Positions 17,723 through 26,037 of a stretch of 64,000 nt of DNA are shown here, piece by piece. The stretch comes from Acidobacteriota bacterium (GTDB taxonomy: Bacteria > Acidobacteriota > Terriglobia > Acidiferrales > UBA7541): positions 186,001 through 250,000 of the forward strand of contig JABCZF010000002.1 in the NCBI GenBank assembly GCA_013289825.1, written 5' to 3'. How positions within the stretch are numbered: the first letter of the stretch is position 1; each line of letters begins with the position of its first letter. The notes beneath the pieces were generated by a model that saw only the letters and a list, made by a program, of their open reading frames with translations, was not told where the DNA came from and did not search any database. Made by a program: the position numbers and the translations under genes.

Positions 17723-19411
17723 ATGACCAGCGATATTCTAGTCATGGGAGGCGGCGCAACGGGCCAGCTTGCGGCCGCCTACCTCCGGATGCGCTTTCCG
17801 AAGCTGAAAGTGTCGGTAGTGGAGGGCCCCCACAAAAACCGTCCGATTGTCGGCGAATCGCTGGTCGAGGTGAGCGTCGATTTCATGCTCGAGCTTGGCC
17901 TCGGCGCCTATCTGGTGGAAAAGCACTATCCGAAATACGGTCTAACGTACTACTTCAAACCCCAGATCGACGATCCGGCCGATCGCGCCTACGTTGTCGA
18001 CGAAATTCCGACGGCGCCGCAGATACTCTCGTTCCAGATAAACCGATTCACATTCGATCGCGAAGTGCGGGACCGCAACTTCGAGAACGGCGTGGAGTTG
18101 ATCGACGGCACCGTGATGGGAGTCGATATCAAGGGCCGCGAGGAGCTGCACACGGTTACCGTGCACGACTCCGCCGGCGGAAAACAGACGCTCGGCGCGC
18201 GCTGGCTTGTCGATGCGACGGGCCGGAATCGCGTACTCGCGAAACAGTTGCAGCTCCAGGAAAAGATCAAGGAACAGAAAAACGTTTACTGGTTTCGCCT
18301 GAAGAATTTCCAACCTGAGATTCTGAGTCATATCCAGGCCATCAAAAAACCTAACCGCTCCTACGTTCCGTACTACGCGACGCATCATTTCTTCGGAAAA
18401 GGCAACTGGATCTGGTGCATTCCGATGCGCTCTCCGGAGAACGAGCCGCTCATCAGCATCGGCATCACCTATCGCAAGGATGTCTATCCGCACGGCGAGG
18501 TGCGCACGCTGGAGCAGTTCCTCGACTGCGTCGGGCGGGAGCACCCTGTCGTCGTAGAGTTGGTGCGCAGCGGCACGATCGTCGACACGAATTTTTATAG
18601 CTCCTACATGTGGGAATGCCGCCAGCGATATTCACCGGATCGTTGGTACATCATCGGCGACGCAGGCGATACGGTTGATCCCTTGTACAGCGTCGGACTG
18701 GCCCTGTCGACGCTGCAAATCCGGCAGATCGCGGCCGTTATCCAAAGAGAATTGAACGGCTGCGAAACTCGGGAATTCACCAAGGATCTCGATACCGTGC
18801 TCGCCGCCTTTCAACGCGGCGTGACGCGCGATACAACGCGGCTGTATGAATGCATGGGTGATGCATACCAATGCCATCTGCGGGTGCATCTGGCAGTGAC
18901 CAAACTTTTCCACCTCGCGCTTCCCTTGGTTCTGAACGACTACCTGTGGGATCCGCTGGGAGTCAAACTGATCAATTGGTTTTCCAGCCTGGAAACAATT
19001 GAGGCGGATTCTGAGAAGTTTCAAGAGCTTATACGAGAGGTTGCGGCAATTCCGAAGAATCGCGAGCTCCATAACTTCATTAAAGTGCAGTCCGGCAAGT
19101 CCATGAACTTCGGATACTACGAGCATCACCGAGAGGAGGACATTGCGGAATCTTTGTCGAAGATGGCCTTCGACCTGGCGCGTCTGCGCCTTGCTCTTCT
19201 TAGAAAGCTCGGCTGGCGCGGGCTGTTTAACTTCCGACAGCAGCGAGCGCTGCTGAAAGACCTGCGGCGTGGTCTTTTTCTCGTGCCCTTCTACGGCAGC
19301 AAGTTGCGGGAAAACAGGTTGGTACGCGCGATGTTCCGATCGCGCGAAATGAAGCTGGCACGCGAGGATTCCGGCTCTGACGCTCTGTTAAGCCGCAATA
19401 TCGGAGACTGA
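17723..19411 (+). CDS. FAD-dependent oxidoreductase of the flavin-dependent halogenase type
   Basis: 562 residues from the ATG at 17723, chosen because the FAD-binding GGGATG (9-14) should lie near the N-terminus; an in-frame ATG at 17645 adds 26 residues. Halogenase-family features: VGESLVEVSVDFMLELGLG after the Rossmann fold, and the signature W-x-W-x-I-P (WIWCIP, 229-234). The FAD motif IIGDAGDTVDPLYSVGLAL lies farther on. The last about 200 residues are helical with a basic end. Such enzymes use FADH2 and halide to halogenate aromatics, but relatives act as other monooxygenases. No flavin reductase or biosynthetic cluster is adjacent. Confidence 0.75.
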   Translation: MTSDILVMGGGATGQLAAAYLRMRFPKLKVSVVEGPHKNRPIVGESLVEVSVDFMLELGLGAYLVEKHYPKYGLTYYFKPQIDDPADRAYVVDEIPTAPQILSFQINRFTFDREVRDRNFENGVELIDGTVMGVDIKGREELHTVTVHDSAGGKQTLGARWLVDATGRNRVLAKQLQLQEKIKEQKNVYWFRLKNFQPEILSHIQAIKKPNRSYVPYYATHHFFGKGNWIWCIPMRSPENEPLISIGITYRKDVYPHGEVRTLEQFLDCVGREHPVVVELVRSGTIVDTNFYSSYMWECRQRYSPDRWYIIGDAGDTVDPLYSVGLALSTLQIRQIAAVIQRELNGCETREFTKDLDTVLAAFQRGVTRDTTRLYECMGDAYQCHLRVHLAVTKLFHLALPLVLNDYLWDPLGVKLINWFSSLETIEADSEKFQELIREVAAIPKNRELHNFIKVQSGKSMNFGYYEHHREEDIAESLSKMAFDLARLRLALLRKLGWRGLFNFRQQRALLKDLRRGLFLVPFYGSKLRENRLVRAMFRSREMKLAREDSGSDALLSRNIGD

Positions 19412-19459
19412 CCTAACGCACGCGCTGCGGCTTCCGTCGATAGGAGCAGGAGGCGCGAG

Positions 19460-20092
19460 CTACGGCTTGGTTGTCTTTTGTTGCTGTTTCAGAGCTGCTT
19501 CGACGGCCTTGCGGAATTCGGCGACCGCGGGGACATCGGGCGAGCGCAAGCCATTCTTGGCGACGTAGCGCCAAACGGGAGCGCGCTCCAGGGGAGGGCT
19601 GCCCGAGCCGCCTCTGTAAACAAGAAAGGTGTCTTCCGTGGGCCCGACCTCACCACCGAGGCCCGGAGATGTGTCCGCAGGCGGGGGTTGCGTGGAATCC
19701 GCAGGACGGCCCTGCTGAACGCCGATGTGGATGCCGGTGTCGCTTGGCACAACGACGACGGGACGATCGTTTGCGGGTTCGCCGCTAACCGTCGGCTGCA
19801 CAATTTTTGCGTTGCCCTTGCGCACGGTGATGACCAGGTCAGCGTTGTTCCCTCCGATCAGGACCAGCTTCAGCCGCCCCCAGTTGGCGAGAGCCTTTTC
19901 TACGTCGTCCTGAGCGGTTTTGTTGGCGAGCGGAGCCGATGTCGACATGCCAGCGTCCGGATCGACGAGCACCACGACGGTGCGGGCGTCGAGAACCTCG
20001 GCGGGGAGAGAATCCTTTTTTTTGTTGTTGGCAGGGGCGAGGCCCGCGAGAAGAAGAGCCAGGGAGAGGAGTAGGCTCAGTCGAGAAAGCAT
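19460..20092 (-). CDS. Hypothetical secreted protein
   Basis: 210 residues from the ATG at 20092, which has GGAGG six bases upstream; the ATG at 20104 overlaps that site and is less likely. The signal peptide is LSLLLSLALLLAGLAPA. The mature part has a TVVVLVDPDAG segment, an NNADLVITVRKG strand pair, a Pro/Asp-rich linker and a helical tail ending in Gln/Lys repeats. I recognise no domain of known function. A periplasmic location is inferred from the signal. Confidence 0.75.
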   Translation of the reverse strand: MLSRLSLLLSLALLLAGLAPANNKKKDSLPAEVLDARTVVVLVDPDAGMSTSAPLANKTAQDDVEKALANWGRLKLVLIGGNNADLVITVRKGNAKIVQPTVSGEPANDRPVVVVPSDTGIHIGVQQGRPADSTQPPPADTSPGLGGEVGPTEDTFLVYRGGSGSPPLERAPVWRYVAKNGLRSPDVPAVAEFRKAVEAALKQQQKTTKP

Positions 20093-20354
20093 TGAAACCT
20101 CCATGCCGACCAGGACCTGGGGATTATGTTCCCCAGCATGTGAGATGGATGGAATCTCGGCCTAGTTTCATGCATTTGCGATAATCGCAATCGTTCGCTG
20201 ATGCAGGATGCACATATGCCATCCTCGGGAATTGCTCCCAAATCGAAGGGTGCGAGGTTGGCGCCTTGCAAAAGGAATAGGAACGCATCGTTGCTCTCTC
20301 AGGTACGATACAAAGATGTTTGTCAGGGCGGTTCCACAGAAATCGCCGAACAAT
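20093..20354. other. Intergenic, no gene seen
   Basis: Sequence between the secreted hypothetical gene and the 12-bp tandem repeat. No reading frame with a ribosome site and no hairpin of note is visible. Confidence 0.4.
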
Positions 20355-20414
20355 TGAAGAAGTAGGTGAAGAAGTAGGTGAAGAAGTAGGTGAAGAAGTA
20401 GGTGAAGAAGTAGG
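20355..20414. repeat. Five perfect tandem copies of a 12-bp unit
   Basis: TGAAGAAGTAGG occurs five times head to tail without mismatch (20355-20414). It lies in an intergenic region. One plus-strand frame reads (E-E-V-G)n, another has TGA/TAG stops in each unit. Perfect identity of all copies suggests recent slippage, so copy number may vary between strains. Confidence 0.9.
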
Positions 20415-20559
20415 CCTGTGCGCTCTTCAGGCTGAGGGCGTGGTCGGGCCTCGGTGTGCCGCTGTTGAACTTGGGCTACGGCTTGGCCCGTGGGCGCCGC
20501 GTTTAGCGCGCTTCTGGTTTTCGCATCGGAGCCCGGAAAGTTACTGGAGGCAGCCGGGA

Positions 20560-20766
20560 TTATTTAATCTTTGTTTTCCTGCCTCTGGAGCCTTCCTTAC
20601 AAACATGGTCTCTAAAATGTTTATCGCGCTGGCGCTCGTAGTTCCGCTTCATTTCATCGAGTGATTTGCCGGCGGGCTCTCCCGGAGGCTTGAACACCCA
20701 TGCGCATTCCGAGCAACCGTAGCCGTGAAACTTTCGCCTTTCGATCCATACCAGTTTGCGGCGCAT
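20560..20766 (-). CDS. Small putative zinc-binding protein
   Basis: 68 residues, highly charged. A CSEC (CxxC) pair follows an aromatic stretch (WIERRKFHGYG), then WVFKPPGEP, SLDEMKRNYERQRDKHF and a C-terminal HVC. Spacing of CxxC with the later His/Cys suggests a single zinc site. Small proteins with this CxxCxWVF..SLDEMK..HVC layout are, to my knowledge, common in acidobacteria but uncharacterised. Neither strand offers a better gene here. Confidence 0.6.
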   Translation of the reverse strand: MRRKLVWIERRKFHGYGCSECAWVFKPPGEPAGKSLDEMKRNYERQRDKHFRDHVCKEGSRGRKTKIK

Positions 20767-21003
20767 GGCCTCCCTAGCACGACTCGAGATTTGGTGCAGT
20801 TATCCCTTTTTAACCGATGGCGTGGCTTTGGTTTTCGACGGTACGGCGACGACAAGAACGGCTCTTCCAATGGCCCTGGGCGAGGCTCTGCCCGAGTCGT
20901 CTCTTTTTGCACACACAGCAAGCCGAAGCGAACACACGAGGCCTCGACATTAGCGAAAGAAGAAGGCTGTTGTCTGTGGGGTATCCAACACTTAGAGGAA
21001 CGG

Positions 21004-21753
21004 CTATCTCAATCCCAGCTCATCCTCGAAGTGTTGAATAACGCTGTAGCATTCACAGGCGGATTTTTCGAGTTTCCTGCGGTTCACAATCTTCACTGCA
21101 CCTCGGACGTAATCTATGATTCCGTTTTTTTGCATTAGTAACGCTGCCAGGCTCACCGTGGACCGGTCGGTGCCCATCATGGTCGCAATGAAATCGTGGG
21201 TGATGGGAAGTAATGCGGAACCCACCCTGTCCTGAGTCATCAGCAGCCACCTCGAGAGACGCTGCTGTATATCATGGAGCCGATTGCAGGCCGCGGTCTG
21301 TGCGACTTGCATCCCTTGAAGCCCTGTATGCCTGTTCAATAGCACCTGTAACTGCGGGGCCGACCGCAAAATGCGTTCCAGGGCATTCCCCATCACTCGG
21401 AAGCCATCGCCGGCGATCTGGATTACTTCACGCACGGAACTTCTGGTTAAGCCCACGGCCAATCCTGCCCCAACAAAGCCTTCCTTACCCACTACACCGA
21501 CTTCCACGGTGCGGCCGTCCTTGGTTACCACAACTTGCGAAACCATTCCCCGGTTCGGGAAATAAACGAACTCGATATTTTGTGCCGGCTCATGAAGACT
21601 GAGATGATGCGGCAGGTCGATGTACGTCAAGTCAGGACGCATCAGCTCGTATTCATTGTCGGGGGCTGCCAGCAGCACTCTGTTCGTTACTTGTTTTCCG
21701 TCGGGGCCGGTTCGTTGGCCGGCTCCTGCGACGCGAAAGTTTTTTGTAGTCAT
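21004..21753 (-). CDS. Crp/Fnr-family transcriptional regulator
   Basis: 249 residues: an N-terminal cyclic-nucleotide-binding-like beta domain (VYFPNRGMVSQVVVTKDGRTVEVGVVGKEGFVG), a long dimer helix (CNRLHDIQQRLSRWLLMTQDR) and a C-terminal winged helix-turn-helix (LPITHDFIATMMGTDRSTVSLAALLMQKNGIIDYVRG). The cAMP phosphate-binding Arg signature is not evident and there is no Fnr cysteine cluster, so the effector is unknown. A 36-residue N-terminal tail precedes the sensor domain. No obvious target gene is adjacent. Confidence 0.9.
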   Translation of the reverse strand: MTTKNFRVAGAGQRTGPDGKQVTNRVLLAAPDNEYELMRPDLTYIDLPHHLSLHEPAQNIEFVYFPNRGMVSQVVVTKDGRTVEVGVVGKEGFVGAGLAVGLTRSSVREVIQIAGDGFRVMGNALERILRSAPQLQVLLNRHTGLQGMQVAQTAACNRLHDIQQRLSRWLLMTQDRVGSALLPITHDFIATMMGTDRSTVSLAALLMQKNGIIDYVRGAVKIVNRRKLEKSACECYSVIQHFEDELGLR

Positions 21754-22144
21754 TTCAAATCCTTAACAGCACCGCAGGGCCTGGCATTCCTTAGGCGAAA
21801 CTTCATGAGTTCGCACATGAAATAGGTGGATCGTGGCTCTTTTGAGATGGCACCTCCATTCCACCAAAGCCGCGCTCAGAGAGTCTGTTCAAAAGGAGAC
21901 TCCTCGCCAGGGTCGGGTATCCGGCGCTGCATAGAGTGGTGTCTATCTACGCCGCCGTTCTTGCCGAGTGGCGAGTGTTGGCCCTCACGGAGGGGACTAG
22001 TGCGGCGTGGCCACGAGAACCCATCGAGGACTCGCGATCCGCCAGCCGCTGGTTAGCAAGATTGCGGCACTATCGATGCTCTGCGATAATCACGGGAGAA
22101 AGATTGGGGTAGACGTGACGGCCGACGATTCCAGCAAGAAATTC
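21754..22144. other. Divergent intergenic region, no gene seen
   Basis: About 390 bp between the Crp/Fnr gene and alaS. The alaS frame is open back to 22007, but this part shows no AlaS homology. No tRNA, T-box-like element or hairpin is evident. Confidence 0.5.
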
Positions 22145-24979
22145 ATGAGCGGAGACGAAATCCGCGAGAAGTTTCTCGAATTCTTTGAGAGTAAAGGGCA
22201 CCGTCGCTTGCGCAGCTCGTCGCTGGTTCCGCATGGCGACCCTTCGCTGCTCTTTACCAATGCCGGCATGAATCAGTTCAAGGACGTGTTCCTAGGGCTG
22301 GAGAAGCGCGAGTACAACATAGCCACGACGGCACAGAAATGCGTGCGCGCGGGCGGGAAACATAACGACCTGGAAAATGTTGGGTTTACGAAGCGGCACC
22401 ACACCTTTTTCGAGATGATGGGAAATTTTTCCTTTGGGGACTATTTCAAGGAGAAGGCCATTCCGTATGCGTGGGAGCTGATTACTTCCCGAGAGTGGTT
22501 TGGGATAGCGACGGACAAGCTGTATGTGACGGTCTTTGGCGGGGCCGAAGTGGCGCCCGGTACGACCCTCGGCGTGGACCTGGAGGCCAGGAAGATTTGG
22601 CAGGAGCAGCAGGTACCAACGGAGCGGGTTGTGCCGGTTCCCGGGCTTAAAGACAATTTCTGGGCCATGGGAGACACCGGCCCTTGTGGGCCTTGCAGCG
22701 AGATTTTTTACGATATGGGGCCGGAGGCGTCCGAGGAAGGGCATCCGGACTGTAAGTTTCCGTGCGATTGCGGGCGGTATGTGGAGATATGGAATCTCGT
22801 GTTCATGCAGTTCAACCGGGATGCGTCGGGCGCACTAACTCCGCTTCCCAAGCCTTGCGTGGACACTGGAATGGGGCTGGAGCGTGTTGCGGCCGTGCTT
22901 CAGGGCGTCATTTCGAACTACGACACGGATCTTTTCTTGCCGTTGACGAAGCGCGCTGCCGAACTTTGCGGCGTTGATTTTGGACGCCAAGGACTCATGG
23001 AAGAAGGAAGAGGCGGCGCTGCTTCCCTACGCGTCATTGCCGACCACGCGCGGGCAACGACGTTTCTCATCACCGACGGCGTTGTTCCGTCCAACGAGGG
23101 CCGGGGATACGTTTTGCGCAAAATCATGCGACGAGCGATTTACCACGGTCGCCTGTTGGGCCAAGACAAGCCGTTTCTATACGAAATGGTGCATGCCGTG
23201 CGTGATCTTATGAAGGGCGCCTATCCAGAAGTAGTTGAGAGTGCTGGGCGCGTCTCCGCAGTTGTGAAGGGGGAGGAGACGAGGTTTGCCCATACACTCA
23301 ATGCCGGGCTGGGGCGTTGGGAAGACGATTTGGAAGTCATCGTTCTCGAAATGGAGCGGACGGGACGCGAAGCGAAGCTCGACCGGACGCAGAGTGCAGG
23401 AAAGGATGAATACGAAAGTCTGCGTGTGCGGATTCCCAAACTCAGCGCGAGAGGCCAGCAGGTGGTCTACTCCGGTGAACAGGCGTTCAAGCTCTATGAC
23501 ACCTATGGGTTGCCGCGGGATTTCATAGAAGATCTCGCGCGCGACTGGGGCGTGCGTGTCCATTGGCCCGAATTTGACACGGCCCTCAATGAGCAAAGGA
23601 CGCGAGCGAGGGCCTCGTGGAAGGGTGGGGCCAAGGAGGCGGCGAGCCCGGCGTACGTGAAGATTGCGGAGACGTTTAGGACGGAGAAGGATTTTTACCA
23701 GGCGACTACGGCGAAGGATTGCCGGCTGGAGGCGATTCTTACCACGAGTGGGCCGGTCAGCGAGCTAAAGCCTGGCGAGAGTGGTGAAGTGGTGCTCGAC
23801 CGCACGGTGATTTACGCCGAGTCGGGCGGGCAGATGGCGGACGCGGGCGCGTTCTACGACAACTCGGAATCGCAGCTGCTTGCAGAGGTTACCGGGGCTT
23901 ATTATCCGGTCGCGGGTCTGGTGGCCCATCGAGTTGTGGCCAAGGAAACGTTGCGCGTCGGGGACCGCGTTTCGGTGGTGGCGGACGCCGAGCGGCGTGC
24001 GCGGATTATTCGCAATCATTCGGGGACGCATTTGGTGCATGCGGCGCTGCGGAACATTTTGGGGACGCACGTGAAGCAGGCGGGGTCGCTGAATGCTCCT
24101 GAACGGCTGCGATTTGATTTTTCTCATTTTGCACACGTGGATCGGGAGGAGTTGAAGGACATCGAGCAGCAGGTGAACGACGAGATCCGTCACAACACGG
24201 AGGTGGGAACCGAGATTACTTCGCTGGACAACGCCCTGGCCTCGGGAGCGCTGGCGTTCTTCGGCGACAAGTATCCGGAAGCCAATGTCCGGGTGGTGAC
24301 GATTCCCGACGAGCGCTCGCCAAGGGGCTTTTATTCCAAGGAGTTATGCGGGGGCACGCATGTCCACCGAGTCGGCGACATCGGCGTTCTCAAGATTGTC
24401 AGCGAAGGGTCGGTGGCGGCGGGGGTCCGGCGGATCGAGGCGGTGACCGGAATGGGAGCCTTGGAGCACTACGAGCGCCAAGCACAGATCCTATCGTCTC
24501 TAACCAGTCGGCTAAATACGAGCGAGGATTCCGTGGTGGCCACGGTCGAGAAGCTGTCCCAAACTGTCAAGCAGCTGGAGAAAGAGCTTGAGGCCCACAA
24601 GCGTGCCGGGGCACTTGGGCAGCTGGACCAGCTTGTGGGCCAGGTGCAAATGGTGAAGGGTGTGAAGGTTGTGGCGGCGGAAGTCACCCTGACGGACAAG
24701 GAAAGACTCAGGCAATTGGTGGACTCTCTCAGACAAAAACTTGGGTCGGGAGTGGTTGTCTTGGGAACCGTAGAAGACGGGAGGGTGGCCTTGATCGCCG
24801 GGGTGACCAAGGACCTGACCGATAAAGTTCATGCTGGCAAGCTGATACAAGCACTGGCGAAAATGGTCGGCGGTTCTGGGGGCGGAAGACCGGATTTGGC
24901 GGAGGCTGGCGGAAAGGACACATCGGCCTTAAAAAGTACTCTTGGTACCATCCCCGCGCTCCTGGAGCCGTTGTTATGA
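22145..24979 (+). CDS. alaS: Alanine--tRNA ligase
   Basis: 944 residues from the ATG at 22145, chosen because AlaS proteins begin at the MSGDEIREKFLEFF segment; the open frame reaches 22007. It charges tRNA-Ala. Seen in order: class II core (GMNQFKDVFLG, QKCVRAGGKHNDLENVG), GDTGPCGPCSEI, DTGMGLERV, RVIADHARA, then the editing domain with zinc motifs HSGTHLVHAAL and CGGTH, and a coiled-coil plus C-Ala domain. It is longer than the usual about 875, with roughly 45 extra residues (VLEMERTGREAKLDRTQS...) between the helical domain and FKLYDTYGLP. Upstream GTG starts cannot be ruled out. Confidence 0.95.
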   Translation: MSGDEIREKFLEFFESKGHRRLRSSSLVPHGDPSLLFTNAGMNQFKDVFLGLEKREYNIATTAQKCVRAGGKHNDLENVGFTKRHHTFFEMMGNFSFGDYFKEKAIPYAWELITSREWFGIATDKLYVTVFGGAEVAPGTTLGVDLEARKIWQEQQVPTERVVPVPGLKDNFWAMGDTGPCGPCSEIFYDMGPEASEEGHPDCKFPCDCGRYVEIWNLVFMQFNRDASGALTPLPKPCVDTGMGLERVAAVLQGVISNYDTDLFLPLTKRAAELCGVDFGRQGLMEEGRGGAASLRVIADHARATTFLITDGVVPSNEGRGYVLRKIMRRAIYHGRLLGQDKPFLYEMVHAVRDLMKGAYPEVVESAGRVSAVVKGEETRFAHTLNAGLGRWEDDLEVIVLEMERTGREAKLDRTQSAGKDEYESLRVRIPKLSARGQQVVYSGEQAFKLYDTYGLPRDFIEDLARDWGVRVHWPEFDTALNEQRTRARASWKGGAKEAASPAYVKIAETFRTEKDFYQATTAKDCRLEAILTTSGPVSELKPGESGEVVLDRTVIYAESGGQMADAGAFYDNSESQLLAEVTGAYYPVAGLVAHRVVAKETLRVGDRVSVVADAERRARIIRNHSGTHLVHAALRNILGTHVKQAGSLNAPERLRFDFSHFAHVDREELKDIEQQVNDEIRHNTEVGTEITSLDNALASGALAFFGDKYPEANVRVVTIPDERSPRGFYSKELCGGTHVHRVGDIGVLKIVSEGSVAAGVRRIEAVTGMGALEHYERQAQILSSLTSRLNTSEDSVVATVEKLSQTVKQLEKELEAHKRAGALGQLDQLVGQVQMVKGVKVVAAEVTLTDKERLRQLVDSLRQKLGSGVVVLGTVEDGRVALIAGVTKDLTDKVHAGKLIQALAKMVGGSGGGRPDLAEAGGKDTSALKSTLGTIPALLEPLL

Positions 24980-25193
24980 TGCATACCGGCGCCAGCCAGA
25001 AGCGTGTCCAGCAGGAGACATTCGCGGGCCCGGTTAGAGGGCTGGGAACTGCGGCAGAGGGCACGGCTTGGTTGTTAGCAAGACGAGTCAGCCTAGTACC
25101 GTCTTCGGGATTTTAGAGCGAAACGGTGGGGCTGCCCCGAACACATTGTAAGGAAGCGGCACCACCGTTCGAGGAGGCCTTCCCCGAGGCAAG

Positions 25194-25910
25194 ATGACCA
25201 AACGCACGACACTAACGGCCAGCATCTATTTGGGAGCATTCGCTTTATGTGCAAGTTCGTTTGCACCTGGGGCGAGCGCCCAGATCGCCAGGACGGTTGA
25301 TCCGACGGGACGGGAAATGTTTGTAAACGTCGATCCGCCGATAACTGTCAGGTTGTCGGCCGTGAGGTCACGCAAAACCATCTACCTCCCTGCGGAATCT
25401 ACCTTTATGGGCGCAAGCCATCCGGCCGTGAGTATCGACCGGGACGGGGCGGAAAAGCTCGTAAGGGAAGCGGCAGAGAGGCACAACGTGGACCCAGCAT
25501 TGGTCCGCGCGGTGATTGAGACGGAATCGAACTGGAATCCCACGGCGTATTCCCGCAAGGGAGCTGGCGGCCTGATGCAGTTGATTCCCACGACGGCACA
25601 ACGGTACGGTGCAAACGACGTGTTCAATCCGCAACAGAACATCGATGCGGGGGTTAGACATCTAAAGGGATTGCTGGAACGATACAATGGCAATCTGGAA
25701 TTGGCCTTGGCGGCGTACAATGCGGGTGAGGGAGCTGTTGATCGGGCTCACGGCATCCCCGCGTTCCGAGAGACTCGGAACTATGTGCAAAAGGTACAGG
25801 ATGCGTATTTCAGGCCTGGATCGGGGCGTCTTGAGAGCGCGTTTTCGAATCCGCGCGCCATCCATCGAGAAGTCGATCCTTCCGGACGCATCATCTTCAA
25901 GAACGATTGA
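25194..25910 (+). CDS. Lytic transglycosylase (SLT domain)
   Basis: 238 residues. The signal peptide ends GASA-Q near residue 30. The SLT fold spans about 85-210, with catalytic Glu111 in ETESNWNP, then SRKGAGGLMQLIPTTA and NIDAGVRHLKGLL..LALAAYNAGEGAVD, all standard for soluble lytic transglycosylases that cleave peptidoglycan to 1,6-anhydro products. N- and C-terminal flanks share a VDP(T/S)GR motif. It is followed by an amidase gene, giving a cell-wall cleavage pair. Confidence 0.93.
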   Translation: MTKRTTLTASIYLGAFALCASSFAPGASAQIARTVDPTGREMFVNVDPPITVRLSAVRSRKTIYLPAESTFMGASHPAVSIDRDGAEKLVREAAERHNVDPALVRAVIETESNWNPTAYSRKGAGGLMQLIPTTAQRYGANDVFNPQQNIDAGVRHLKGLLERYNGNLELALAAYNAGEGAVDRAHGIPAFRETRNYVQKVQDAYFRPGSGRLESAFSNPRAIHREVDPSGRIIFKND

Positions 25911-26037
25911 TTCGCAAGTGACCCGACGAGCCGCCGAGCGGCAGGGTAATCGCTTAAGCGACCTAGACGTAAAAGCCTGCGGGGGGCCGCGGTTTTTCCA
26001 CTACAATATTAGTGGTTTCAAAGAATGTAGGGCGGGC

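Noticed and set aside
20355-20414. CRISPR array
   Set aside because: The repeats are contiguous 12-bp units with no spacers.
20320-20664. Plus-strand frame containing EEVG repeats
   Set aside because: It arises from the 12-bp repeat; no ribosome site, and it overlaps the better-supported small zinc-finger gene on the other strand.
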